This document shows, piece after piece, positions 32,012-44,339 of a stretch of 64,000 nucleotides of DNA. How positions within the stretch are numbered: the stretch's first letter is position 1; every line of letters begins with the position of its first letter. The stretch is taken from contig NZ_JAUYRO010000095.1 in assembly GCF_030696805.1 (NCBI RefSeq), positions 96,308-160,307 on the forward strand. The letters are read 5' to 3'. A program made the translations under genes and the position numbers. The stretch comes from Methyloversatilis sp. GTDB lineage: Bacteria > Pseudomonadota > Gammaproteobacteria > Burkholderiales > Rhodocyclaceae. A model generated the notes under the pieces. The model made no database searches. It saw only the letters and a program-made list of their open reading frames with translations, and was not told the origin of the DNA.

Positions 32012-32740
32012 ATGACCTTCAAACCCCTCGCCGCCGCAGCGCTGATTGCTTCGCTGTTCGCCACCGCTGCGCACGCCAACGTGAGCTTCAGCGAAGACTT
32101 CAACAGCGGTTACGTCGCCAACTGGCAGACCGCCGGCGACGTGTCCGCACAGGACAATTCGGGCGACACCTACATCGCCCTGACAACGGCATCGCTGACG
32201 TTCGAGGATGACTTCCCGCTGCCGGCCGGCTCGTTCAATCTGAGCGGTGTGGCAGCGGTCGAAACCGGCCTCGCGCTCGAAACGGCGATCGGTGCGCAGC
32301 CCGGCGCCTTTGATAGTGGCGACGACTTCACTTATGAAGGCTCGGCCATCTGGCGCACCGTGAACGTGAATGTCGGTGACATCCTGCGGTTTGACTGGCT
32401 GCTGGCCACCAACGAAGTCGGCGCCGAAGCACGGCCGGACTTTGCCTTCCTGTCGGTCGACGGCGACATCACGCGCATCGCCTCGGTCGCTGACGCAACG
32501 TCGGCGCCGATCCTCGATTTTCTGGCCGACACCGGCATCCGCAGCTTCGAATATGTATTTACGCGCGGCGGTGCGGTACAGCTGGCGTTCGGAGTCGTCG
32601 ATGTGGGCGACTTCGGCGTGACGACCGCACTGGCGATCGACAATGTGAACATCACTGCCGTGCCGGAACCGGAAAGCTGGGCGCTGATGCTCGCTGGCCT
32701 GATCGGTGTGGCGGGTGCCGCCCGTCGCGCGCGTCGCTGA
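32012..32740 (+). CDS. PEP-CTERM sorted exported protein of unknown function
   Basis: Signal peptide MTFKPLAAAALIASLFATAAHANVSF; C-terminus [26 protein letters not shown]. Confidence 0.88.
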   Translation: MTFKPLAAAALIASLFATAAHANVSFSEDFNSGYVANWQTAGDVSAQDNSGDTYIALTTASLTFEDDFPLPAGSFNLSGVAAVETGLALETAIGAQPGAFDSGDDFTYEGSAIWRTVNVNVGDILRFDWLLATNEVGAEARPDFAFLSVDGDITRIASVADATSAPILDFLADTGIRSFEYVFTRGGAVQLAFGVVDVGDFGVTTALAIDNVNITAVPEPESWALMLAGLIGVAGAARRARR

Positions 32741-32758
32741 TCGACGCCCCTCGCGCCC

Positions 32759-33430
32759 CTACGCCGTCTGCGCCGCCACGTGCGCGCGCAGACGGCGGGC
32801 GTGCCACAGGCGCATACCGAACAGCAGCGTCAGGATGGCTGCATAGAGTATCGGTTCGGTGAGGTCCTTCTTCACCAGCCACCAGTAGTGCGCCACACCG
32901 AGTACGCCAACTGCATAGACAAGTTTGTGCAGCCGCTGCCAGGCCCGGCCGCCGAGGCGGCGCACCATGCCGTGGGTCGAGGTGAGGGCGAGCGGCAGCA
33001 TCAGCACGAAAGCCGCGAAGCCAATCGTCACGAAGGGACGCTTGATGATGTCCTTGACGATGCCCTCGATGTCGAAGAACTGGTCCAGCCACACATAGGT
33101 GAGCAGGTGCAGGCAGGCGTAGAAGAACGCGTACAGGCCGAGCAAGCGGCGCAGGCGCACCAGCCAGTGCCAGTCGGTGATCTGACGCAACGGCGTCACG
33201 GCGAGCGTAACCAGCAGCAGGCGCAACGTCCAGTCGCCGGTGGCGCGCGTAATGTGTTCGATCGGATTGGCGCCCAGCCGGTCGGCATATGCGCAGAATG
33301 CCAGCCATATCAGCGGCACCAGACAAGCGAGCCAGACGGTACGCCACAGCCAGCGGAATACGGTGGCACCCGGTGTCCAGGCGCGCGCGGTGCGGCCCGG
33401 GGGCGGTGCGGTCGAGGCGCGTGCCTGCAC
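32759..33430 (-). CDS. msrQ: MsrPQ heme-binding membrane subunit MsrQ (YedZ)
   Basis: Multi-TM ferric-reductase-like; WHWLVRLRRLLGLYAFFYACLHLLTYVWLDQFFD; adjacent to msrP. Confidence 0.93.
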   Translation of the reverse strand: MQARASTAPPPGRTARAWTPGATVFRWLWRTVWLACLVPLIWLAFCAYADRLGANPIEHITRATGDWTLRLLLVTLAVTPLRQITDWHWLVRLRRLLGLYAFFYACLHLLTYVWLDQFFDIEGIVKDIIKRPFVTIGFAAFVLMLPLALTSTHGMVRRLGGRAWQRLHKLVYAVGVLGVAHYWWLVKKDLTEPILYAAILTLLFGMRLWHARRLRAHVAAQTA

Positions 33431-33431
33431 C

Positions 33432-34385
33432 TCAGTAGTACTTCCTCAGGTCCATGCCGGCGTAGAGCGACGCAACCTGATCGCCGTAGCCATTGAACAC
33501 CAGCGTCTTGCGCTTCGAAAACTCACCGATGCGCCGTTCGCGCCCCTGACTCCAGCGCGGATGATCGACGTCCGGATTCACATTCGAATAGAAGCCGTAT
33601 TCGCGACCGGCGGCACGCGACCATGCGCTCAGCGGCTCCTTGTCGGTGAAGCGGATCTTGACGATTGATTTCGCGCTCTTGAAGCCATACTTCCATGGCA
33701 CGACCAGCCGGATCGGTGCGCCGTTCTGGTTCGGCAGCATTTCGCCATACAGGCCAACAGCCATGATGGAGAGCGGATGCATGGCTTCGTCCAGCCGCAG
33801 CCCTTCGACATACGGCCATTCGAGCACTGCACTGCGCACGCCGGGCATGGTTTTCGGGTCGGCAAGCGTGGTGAATTCGACGTATTTCGCGCTGCCCAGC
33901 GGCTCCACCTGTCTGAGCAGCACTGACAGCGGAATGCCGACCCAGGGTACGACCATCGACCACGCTTCGACACAGCGCAGCCGGTAGATGCGCTCCTCCA
34001 GCGGCGCCAGCTTCAGCACCTCCTCGATGCCCAGCGTCTTCGGCTTCTGCACCAGGCCCTCGATGCTCACCGTCCACGGCCGGGTGACCATGCGATGGGC
34101 GTTCTTCGAAGGGTCACCCTTATCGGTGCCGAACTCGTAGAAATTGCAATAGCTGGTGATGTCGTCGTAATCGTTCAGTTTTTCGTCGGTCGAGAAGGGG
34201 CTTTTCGCCAGTGGCCCGAGTTTCTCGCCGCGCTTGCCCTGCGCGCCTGCGATCTCCGGCAGGCCGCCGAGCAGCGCAGCACCGGCGCCCAGTCCGGCTG
34301 CGCGGATGAAGTCCCGGCGGGTGTCGAACAGTGCGCGCGGCGTGATGTCGGACGACACGATGTCGGCCGGGCGTTTGATCAGCAT
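33432..34385 (-). CDS. msrP: MsrPQ molybdopterin-dependent catalytic subunit MsrP (YedY)
   Basis: TAT signal [64 protein letters not shown]. Confidence 0.95.
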   Translation of the reverse strand: MLIKRPADIVSSDITPRALFDTRRDFIRAAGLGAGAALLGGLPEIAGAQGKRGEKLGPLAKSPFSTDEKLNDYDDITSYCNFYEFGTDKGDPSKNAHRMVTRPWTVSIEGLVQKPKTLGIEEVLKLAPLEERIYRLRCVEAWSMVVPWVGIPLSVLLRQVEPLGSAKYVEFTTLADPKTMPGVRSAVLEWPYVEGLRLDEAMHPLSIMAVGLYGEMLPNQNGAPIRLVVPWKYGFKSAKSIVKIRFTDKEPLSAWSRAAGREYGFYSNVNPDVDHPRWSQGRERRIGEFSKRKTLVFNGYGDQVASLYAGMDLRKYY

Positions 34386-34469
34386 GGTGAAGCTCCTCGT
34401 TGTACGCTGCAGGGGGTCAGAACAGTGCTGACCGGCCGCATTGGCGCGACCTTACCTCTCTGACTGCAG

Positions 34470-35282
34470 ATGAACCGAAAGATCTTTCCCGAACTGCTCG
34501 ACCTGCTGATGTGCGAGGCGCCGCAGCCCAAGTGCGCTGGAGTCGCATCACTGTGGGCAGACTGGCAGGCGGGTGTGGTTTTCGATCGTGCGGCAGCGCT
34601 TCCGCATGCCATCGACGAACCCGGGCGCCCGGTGCGGCCCGAACTGGTCGAGCCTTCGGCGCTGCGCCCCCGCAAGGTCGGCACGCGTGAAGGCCATGCG
34701 GCGATGATTCATGCGATCTGCCACATTGAATTCACCGCGATCAATCTTGCACTCGACGCTGCCTGGCGCTTCCGTGACCTGCCGGACGCCTACCTGGCCG
34801 ACTGGCTGCGCGTGGCGGCCGACGAGGCGCGCCACTTCGGTCTGCTGCGCGCCCATCTGCAGACGCTGGGTCATGACTACGGCGACTTTCCGGCGCACGC
34901 CGGCTTGTGGGACATGGCGCGACGCACCGCCGATGACGCGCTGACCCGTATGGCGCTGGTGCCGCGCGTGCTCGAAGCGCGCGGGCTGGATGCCACGCCG
35001 CCCATCATGGACAAGCTGCGCACCATCGGCGATGCGCCGGCGCTAGCCATTCTCGACGTCATCCTGAGTGACGAAATCACCCATGTCGCCATCGGTGACC
35101 GCTGGTTCCGTCATCTTTGCGCGCAGCGCGGACTGGCGCCAGAAGCCACCTTCCTCCAGCTGTTCAATGCCTTCAATGCGCCGCGCCTGCAGCCCCCCGT
35201 CAACGAAAAAGCCCGCCTGGCGGCGGGCTTTTCGGCCAGCGAGATCGCGGGTCTGAGCGTTCAGCGAAGGCCGGCGACGTAG
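34470..35282 (+). CDS. DUF455 ferritin-like protein
   Basis: HAICHIEFTAINLALDAAWRF...VAADEARHFGLLRAHLQTLGHDYGDFPAHAGLWDMARRTADD...LSDEITHVAIGDRWFR. Confidence 0.92.
   Translation: MNRKIFPELLDLLMCEAPQPKCAGVASLWADWQAGVVFDRAAALPHAIDEPGRPVRPELVEPSALRPRKVGTREGHAAMIHAICHIEFTAINLALDAAWRFRDLPDAYLADWLRVAADEARHFGLLRAHLQTLGHDYGDFPAHAGLWDMARRTADDALTRMALVPRVLEARGLDATPPIMDKLRTIGDAPALAILDVILSDEITHVAIGDRWFRHLCAQRGLAPEATFLQLFNAFNAPRLQPPVNEKARLAAGFSASEIAGLSVQRRPAT
35205..35234 (-). terminator. Rho-independent terminator for the cytochrome c gene, embedded in the convergent DUF455 CDS
   Basis: Minus strand AAGCCCGCC-GCCA-GGCGGGCTTTTTCG; the symmetric + strand reads CCCGCCTGGCGGCGGGCTTTTC. Confidence 0.75.
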
Positions 35283-35911
35283 TCGGACACGGCCTTGATT
35301 TCCGCATCGGTCATCTTGATCGCCACACCACGCATCATCTTGGCCGGATCATTCGCGCGCTCTGCAACGCGGAAGTACTTCAATTGCGTCTCGGTGTACT
35401 CGGCATGCTGGCCCGCGATGCGCGGGTACTGTGCGGGCATGCCGGCACCGGTTGGGCCGTGACAGCCGGCACAGGCGGGCAGACCCTTTTCGAGATCGCC
35501 GCCGCGCCACAGGCGCTGACCGAGTTCAATGCTTTCGCGATTGCCCTTGGCTTTTTCCTGCGTCTGGGTCTGACTCGCGTAGTAGGCCGAAACATTGCGC
35601 ATGTCCGCTTCCGACAGGCCGGAGGCCAGTGCGCCCATGATGGCGTTGGCGCGCTCGGGCGGCTGGCCGTCCTTGCTGCGGAAATTCATCAGCTGCTTGT
35701 AGAGATATTCCGGATGCTGGCCGGCCAGTTTGGGGTTGACCGCGATGACGCTGTTGCCGTCTGCACCATGGCAGGCCGCACACACTTGCGTCGCGACAGT
35801 CTTGCCGGCCGCAATGTCCGCTTTCGGGGCGGCTTTTTCTTCAGACGCCAGCGCGCTGGCGGAAACCAGGGTCAGAGACAGGGCAAAACCGAAAGACTTG
35901 AGCATGCGCAT
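35261..35911 (-). CDS. Diheme cytochrome c (c4-like)
   Basis: Two CXXCH motifs: CAACHGADGNS and CAGCHGPTGAGMPAQYPRIAGQH. Confidence 0.94.
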   Translation of the reverse strand: MRMLKSFGFALSLTLVSASALASEEKAAPKADIAAGKTVATQVCAACHGADGNSVIAVNPKLAGQHPEYLYKQLMNFRSKDGQPPERANAIMGALASGLSEADMRNVSAYYASQTQTQEKAKGNRESIELGQRLWRGGDLEKGLPACAGCHGPTGAGMPAQYPRIAGQHAEYTETQLKYFRVAERANDPAKMMRGVAIKMTDAEIKAVSDYVAGLR

Positions 35912-36033
35912 GACTATCCTTGAACGATGAATCCGGTCGATGGCCCGATGGATCTGTGGCCGGTTGAATAGGGTGTTACGGTAAACTCCTCATTTTACCG
36001 TGTTTTCCTGGGCGCGCGTGGCGCGTAATCGAT

Positions 36034-36663
36034 TTGTCCTCTCTGTTCCGCGGTGCTGCATTCCACCTTTCGGTCGCCAAACCGTCCGGCCTGCCGGCGC
36101 CTGCCGGCCCGGAAATCGCCTTTGCCGGGCGTTCCAATGCCGGTAAATCGAGTGCCATCAACACCCTGGTCGGCCACACGCGTCTGGCTTTCGTCAGCAA
36201 GACGCCAGGGCGTACCCAGCTGATCAATTACTTCACGCTGGTGCGTGGCGGCTTTCTGGTCGACCTGCCCGGCTACGGCTATGCCCAGGTGCCGATCGAA
36301 GTCCGCAAGGCCTGGGCGGGACTGATCGAGCGCTACCTGAAGGAGCGCGAAAGCCTGGCCGGCCTCGTGCTCATCATGGATGCGCGTCACCCACTCACGC
36401 CTCTGGACTGGAACATGATCGAATGGTTCTCGGTGAGCGGCAAGCCCATGCATGTTTTGCTGACCAAGGCCGACAAACTCACCCGCAGCGCTCAGGCTGC
36501 GACGCTTGCCGACGTGCGCAGACAGCTGTCCGGCATGGGGGAGCAGGTCAGCGTACAACTGTTCTCCAGCCTGAAGAAGACCGGTGTCGAGGAAGCCGAG
36601 GCGGCCGTTTCACCCTGGCTGGCCTCGCACCTGCCCGATCAGGCGTCAACGACACCTGCCTGA
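36034..36663 (+). CDS. engB: Ribosome biogenesis GTP-binding protein EngB/YsxC
   Basis: [40 protein letters not shown]...[13 protein letters not shown]...[10 protein letters not shown] start. Confidence 0.95.
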   Translation: MSSLFRGAAFHLSVAKPSGLPAPAGPEIAFAGRSNAGKSSAINTLVGHTRLAFVSKTPGRTQLINYFTLVRGGFLVDLPGYGYAQVPIEVRKAWAGLIERYLKERESLAGLVLIMDARHPLTPLDWNMIEWFSVSGKPMHVLLTKADKLTRSAQAATLADVRRQLSGMGEQVSVQLFSSLKKTGVEEAEAAVSPWLASHLPDQASTTPA

Positions 36664-36724
36664 TACCTGCTGCAGCGAAACGGACCACTGCGGGACCGCA
36701 GCGCACGAACAGCCGGAGCCGAAA

Positions 36725-36830
36725 AGAAAAAGCCCACGGCCAAAGGGGATGGAAGCCGTGGGCTCGAAACGCCTCTTGAAGAAGCACCCGCTCAGGGAGG
36801 TGAAGCGGGTGACGGCTTGCACCGTCGCCT
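36725..36830 (-). ncRNA. Candidate anti-hemB-like sRNA, transcribed opposite to hemB and ending in an intrinsic terminator (5' end undetermined)
   Basis: Minus strand hairpins: GACGG..CCGTC (36811-36826), CACCCGCT-TCACCTCCCTG-AGCGGGTG (36785-36811), terminator AGCCCACGGC...GCCGTGGGCT + TTTTCTTTTC (36764 to 36725). Confidence 0.65.
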
Positions 36831-36948
36831 GCTCTGACCGGGTCGCGTCTGCGCGAGTTCCGGAATTGTTGCGTCGCCGCAGCGCGCGTTGGCCGGTGCC
36901 TGCACGCGAAGCCGGGTGCGCTCGTACTATCATCGCGGCTTTGCGTAA

Positions 36949-40057
<3,109 letters not shown>

Positions 40058-40128
40058 CGCTCATCCTTTCGTATCAGACGCGGGAGCTGTCCCGCATGCC
40101 CTGAAACTAGGGGTGGCGAAAAACCATT

Positions 40129-40581
40129 TCAAGGCCTGTCGTCGTTCAGCCGCTTGCGCTGGGTCAACAACCGGATCGCATCGCGATTGGTCCAGGAAAA
40201 CACTGCGTCGAGCGCCTCGCGCCACGGCAGCCAGCGCCAGTCGCGGTGCTCGTCGGGTGCCAGCGTGATCGGCGTGTCGCGCGGCACGCACAGGCTGAAC
40301 AGGTGTTCGGTGTTGTGGGTGACGCCGGGCGGGTAGCGCTGGCGCCACATCGGGAAGATTTCGAAGCGGCTGCTGTGATGCCAGCGCTCGAACAGCGCGG
40401 CCGGGGCAACGATGCCGGTTTCTTCGGCCACTTCACGCTGTGCCGCCTCGACCAGCGATTCGCCGGCTTCGACGCTGCCGGTGACCGACTGCCAGAAGCC
40501 CGGGTGCTTCGCCCGTTCGATCAGCAGGATGTGGCCACATGCATTGTGGATCAGCACCAGGACCGACTGCGGTCGCTTCAT
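40129..40581 (-). CDS. nudB: Dihydroneopterin triphosphate diphosphatase (Nudix)
   Basis: MKRPQSVLVLIHNACGHILLIERAKHPGFWQSVTGSVEAGESLVEAAQREVAEETGI (Nudix box). Confidence 0.92.
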   Translation of the reverse strand: MKRPQSVLVLIHNACGHILLIERAKHPGFWQSVTGSVEAGESLVEAAQREVAEETGIVAPAALFERWHHSSRFEIFPMWRQRYPPGVTHNTEHLFSLCVPRDTPITLAPDEHRDWRWLPWREALDAVFSWTNRDAIRLLTQRKRLNDDRP

Positions 40582-41033
40582 GCGCTGGCCATGAAGGGGC
40601 GTGCCAGCGTATTCGGCTGGTCGATCAGCACCCAGAACGGCGTGCCGCGCGCGCGCCATTCGGCGGCGGCCTCGTCGAGCACGGCGACGATGGCATTGAA
40701 GTCGTCCTTGCAATGTTCGACCGGCTTCGCGCAGCCACTCAGATGCACCAGATATCCGCCGGCCGGTATCCATGACAGATCGCCGAGGCAGTCGCCCAGC
40801 GCGTCGAGGTTGTGGCCGAAGGTGGCCGGAAAGCCGAAGGTGTCGGCGAAGGCCTGGAACAGCGCAGCGCGGTCGCGCGCGTCCTTCAGGTCGAGACCGA
40901 TCAGCAGCAGCCCGGCCTGATCGGCCACGCGCGCCGCGCGGGCGGCCGCAGTGGGCTGCGCGAAAAAAACGCCGCTGCGCGAGGCGTCGCGCAATCGGGC
41001 CTCCATCGACGTCGGCGGGGGCAGGGAAGACAT
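40578..41033 (-). CDS. Barstar-family RNase inhibitor
   Basis: LLIGLDLKDARDRAALFQAFADTFGFPATFGHNLDALGDCLGDLSWIPAGGYLVHL: canonical barstar fold motif (FGHNLDALxDCLxDL). Confidence 0.92.
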   Translation of the reverse strand: MSSLPPPTSMEARLRDASRSGVFFAQPTAAARAARVADQAGLLLIGLDLKDARDRAALFQAFADTFGFPATFGHNLDALGDCLGDLSWIPAGGYLVHLSGCAKPVEHCKDDFNAIVAVLDEAAAEWRARGTPFWVLIDQPNTLARPFMASA

Positions 41034-41035
41034 GG

Positions 41036-41425
41036 TTACTCCTTGATGCGGCGGAAACTGCGGTAGTGGTCACCGGTGTAGTAATACTCGCCCGAACTGC
41101 GCACGTCGCGTTCGGCGCCCTCGCCGGCGACGATGCGTCGCGCGCCGCGATGGTTCAAGCCTGGCGTGCGCACCGTATATTCGCGGTAATAGCCGCGCTG
41201 GCGTGCGGGAAGCAGCCGTTCGCGGTTCTGGAACACCACGCCGTCACGCGAGTACGGGAAGGGACCGCCCTGCTTGATCAGAATCAGCGTGCGTGCGGTC
41301 TCCGGCGGCAGACGATCGAGTTCGACCTCGGGCAGACCGCCCGGCGGCGCGAAGCCACTGAGCAGCAACCACAGCAGCGCAAGCGCTGCGCAGCGGCCCG
41401 TACGGCGAGACAGTCCCGAGGTCAT
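41036..41425 (-). CDS. Secreted guanyl-specific ribonuclease (N1/T1/barnase superfamily)
   Basis: Signal peptide, then LPPETARTLILIKQGGPFPYSRDGVVFQNRERLLPARQRGYYREYTVRTPGLNHRGARRIVAGEG...EYYYTGDHYRSFRRI (catalytic Glu/Arg/His signature). Confidence 0.92.
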   Translation of the reverse strand: MTSGLSRRTGRCAALALLWLLLSGFAPPGGLPEVELDRLPPETARTLILIKQGGPFPYSRDGVVFQNRERLLPARQRGYYREYTVRTPGLNHRGARRIVAGEGAERDVRSSGEYYYTGDHYRSFRRIKE

Positions 41426-41434
41426 CGAGCGTGC

Positions 41435-43228
41435 CTACTGCGCGGCGTCCGCCTTCGCGGTGTTGCGCAGGCGGATGTGCAGGTCGCGCAACTGACGCTC
41501 ATCCACCGGGCTCGGCGCCTGCGTCAGCAGACACTGCGCGCGCTGGGTCTTCGGGAAGGCGATCACGTCGCGGATCGATTCGGCGCCGGTCATCATCGTG
41601 ACGATGCGGTCCAGACCGAAGGCCAGGCCACCATGCGGCGGTGCGCCGTACTTCAGCGCATCGAGCAGGAAGCCGAACTTGAGCTGTTGTTCCTCCGGCC
41701 CGATGTTCAGCGCCTCGAACACGGTTTCCTGTACGTCTGCGCGATGGATACGCACCGAGCCGCCGCCGATTTCCCAGCCGTTCAGTGCGAGGTCGTAGGC
41801 CTTGGCCAGACACTTGCCCGGATCGGTCTTCAGCAGGCCGATGTGGTCATCCTTCGGGCTGGTGAAGGGGTGGTGGCAGGCGTTCCAGCGCTGTTCGTCC
41901 TCGTCGTACTCGAACATCGGGAAGTCGATCACCCACAGCGGGCGCCATGCGTCGCCGGTAACGAACTTCTTTTCATGACCGATCTTCAGGCGCAGCGCGC
42001 CGAGCGCGTCCGACACCACCTTGCTCTTGTCGGCACCGAAGAAGATTACATCGCCACTTTGCGCGCCGGTGCGTTCCATGATCGATTGCAGCGCCGCTTC
42101 GTTCAGGTTCTTGACGATGGGCGACTGAAGGCCTTCCTCGTTCAGTTTCGTGACGTCGTTGACCTTGATGTAAGCCAGACCGCGCGCGCCGTAGATCTTG
42201 ACGAACTCGGTGTAGCTGTCGATCTCGCCGCGCGACAGCGAAGCGCCGCCCGGCACGCGTAGCGCGGTAACGCGGCACGCCGGGTCATTGGCCGGGCCTG
42301 AAAACACCTTGAATGCAACGTCCTTGACCGCATCGGCGACGTCGACCAGTTCGAGCGTGACGCGCAGATCCGGCTTGTCGGAACCGAAGCGGTCCATTGC
42401 TTCTGCGTAGGTCATGCGCGGAAACGGCGACGGCAGCTCGACCGCGAGCGCTTCCTTGAAGACATAGCGGATCATCTCCTCCATCAGCGCGGTGATTTCG
42501 TGCTCGTCGAGGAAGCTGGTTTCGATATCGACCTGGGTGAATTCCGGCTGCCGGTCGGCGCGCAGGTCTTCGTCGCGGAAGCACTTGGTCAGCTGATAGT
42601 AGCGGTCGTAGCCGGCCACCATCAGCAGCTGTTTGAACAGCTGCGGCGACTGCGGCAGCGCGAAGAAGTGACCATCGTGCACGCGGCTGGGCACCAGATA
42701 GTCGCGCGCGCCTTCCGGCGTGCTCTTGGTCAGCATCGGCGTTTCGATGTCGATGAAGCCCTTTTCGTCGAGGAAGCGGCGGAAGGCCATTGCGGTCTTG
42801 TAGCGCAGCATCATGTTCTTCTGCATCGCCGGGCGGCGCAGGTCGATCACGCGGTGCGTCAGGCGCACCGTTTCCGACAGATTGTCGTCGTCGAGCGGGA
42901 AGGGCGGGGTGACCGACGGGTTAAGCACTTCGACTTCGTGCGCCAGCACTTCGATCTGGCCCGACACCAGATTGGCGTTGGTGGTGCCTTCCGGACGGCG
43001 ACGCACGCGGCCGGTCACCTTCAGGCAGAACTCGTTGCGGACCGATTCGGCCACGGCAAAGGTTTGCGCGCGATCTGGGTCGCACACGATCTGCACCAGG
43101 CCTTCACGGTCGCGCAGGTCGATGAAGATGACGCCGCCGTGATCACGCCGGCGGTGCGCCCAGCCGAACAGTGTGACGGTCTGATCAAGATAGCCCGCAT
43201 CGAGCAGGCCGCAGTATTGCGTACGCAT
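41435..43228 (-). CDS. aspS: Aspartyl-tRNA synthetase
   Basis: [48 protein letters not shown]...[23 protein letters not shown]. Confidence 0.98.
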   Translation of the reverse strand: MRTQYCGLLDAGYLDQTVTLFGWAHRRRDHGGVIFIDLRDREGLVQIVCDPDRAQTFAVAESVRNEFCLKVTGRVRRRPEGTTNANLVSGQIEVLAHEVEVLNPSVTPPFPLDDDNLSETVRLTHRVIDLRRPAMQKNMMLRYKTAMAFRRFLDEKGFIDIETPMLTKSTPEGARDYLVPSRVHDGHFFALPQSPQLFKQLLMVAGYDRYYQLTKCFRDEDLRADRQPEFTQVDIETSFLDEHEITALMEEMIRYVFKEALAVELPSPFPRMTYAEAMDRFGSDKPDLRVTLELVDVADAVKDVAFKVFSGPANDPACRVTALRVPGGASLSRGEIDSYTEFVKIYGARGLAYIKVNDVTKLNEEGLQSPIVKNLNEAALQSIMERTGAQSGDVIFFGADKSKVVSDALGALRLKIGHEKKFVTGDAWRPLWVIDFPMFEYDEDEQRWNACHHPFTSPKDDHIGLLKTDPGKCLAKAYDLALNGWEIGGGSVRIHRADVQETVFEALNIGPEEQQLKFGFLLDALKYGAPPHGGLAFGLDRIVTMMTGAESIRDVIAFPKTQRAQCLLTQAPSPVDERQLRDLHIRLRNTAKADAAQ

Positions 43229-43272
43229 GGTGTGTTTCCGGAAGAGAGTAGGGGCGCAGCCGCGCCCCGGTT

Positions 43273-43902
43273 TCAGTTATCGAGTGCGGGCACGACCGCC
43301 TTGTGTACCCTGGGTTTGCGGGCTGGCGGAACAACGCCCATCGACACGATGTATTTCAGCGCTTCGTCCACCGTCATGTCGAGTTCTATCGCCTCGCTGC
43401 GCGGCACCATCAGGAAGAAGCCTGAGGTCGGATTGGGCGTGGTCGGTACATAGACGCTGATGTGGTCGGTCAGGTGGTTGGCCACGTCGCCGCCCGGCTG
43501 GCCGGTCATGAAGGCGATGGTCCAGCTGCCCTGACGCGGGTACTGGATCAGCATCGCCTTGCGGAAGGCCTCGCCCGAGCTGGAAAACAGAGTGTCCGAC
43601 ACCTGCTTCACGCCGTTGTAGATCGACTTGACCACGGGAATGCGCGACAGCAGGCCTTCCCAGTAGCGCAGCAGGCGCTGGCCGATGATGTTGTGACCGA
43701 CTACGCCACTGATCAGGATGATCAGCACCGTCAGGATGACGCCCAGACCGGGAATGTCGAACCCGAAAAGCTGCTCCGGCCGCCACTGGTAGGGCACCAG
43801 CAGCATGGTTGAATCGAGCGTGCCGAGGATCCACGCAAGCACCCAGAGGGTGATCGCGAGCGGAATCCACATCAGCAGGCCGGTGATGAAATAGCGTTTC
43901 AT
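43273..43902 (-). CDS. DUF502 family membrane protein
   Basis: [31 protein letters not shown]...[38 protein letters not shown]. Confidence 0.94.
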   Translation of the reverse strand: MKRYFITGLLMWIPLAITLWVLAWILGTLDSTMLLVPYQWRPEQLFGFDIPGLGVILTVLIILISGVVGHNIIGQRLLRYWEGLLSRIPVVKSIYNGVKQVSDTLFSSSGEAFRKAMLIQYPRQGSWTIAFMTGQPGGDVANHLTDHISVYVPTTPNPTSGFFLMVPRSEAIELDMTVDEALKYIVSMGVVPPARKPRVHKAVVPALDN

Positions 43903-44222
43903 CAATGGCAGGCGCACGGGCCGCCACAAGCCTTCGGCGCGGCCGGACTGCTGTCGGTCGAAGCCGGTTCGGCAGAGGATCCGGATGACGCCTCCTTCGC
44001 GGCATCGGCGCCGGCTGCAGGACTGGCCGGCTTTGCGCCACCGCCCTTGAAATCGGTGGCATACCAGCCGCTGCCCTTGAGCTGGAAGCCGGCCGCGGAA
44101 AGCTGCTTGGTGAAGGTCGATGCGCCGCAGGCCGGGCAGACCGTCAGCTTTGCCTCGCTGATCTTCTGCATTACATCTTTTTCATGACCGCAGGACGAGC
44201 AGCGGTAACCGTATATCGGCAT
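43902..44222 (-). CDS. FmdB-type zinc ribbon regulatory protein
   Basis: MPIYGYRCSSCGHEKDVMQKISEAKLTVCPACGASTFTKQLSAAGFQLKGSGWYATDFK. Confidence 0.94.
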   Translation of the reverse strand: MPIYGYRCSSCGHEKDVMQKISEAKLTVCPACGASTFTKQLSAAGFQLKGSGWYATDFKGGGAKPASPAAGADAAKEASSGSSAEPASTDSSPAAPKACGGPCACH

Positions 44223-44339
44223 GTCAGGCTCCGGAAAACGCAGAAGTATAGATTAAGGCATTGTTGCACATGCACATTTCAGTCCATGCGCGAAGCAGAT
44301 GAGGGTCGGTGCGCCGGATTCAAGGCCCCGTGCGTCTGC

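Noticed and set aside
30073-32103. 676-aa minus ORF
   Set aside because: Shadow ORF opposite the nuclease; no recognisable domain.
40772-42262. 496-aa + ORF
   Set aside because: Shadow ORF opposite barstar/RNase/aspS.
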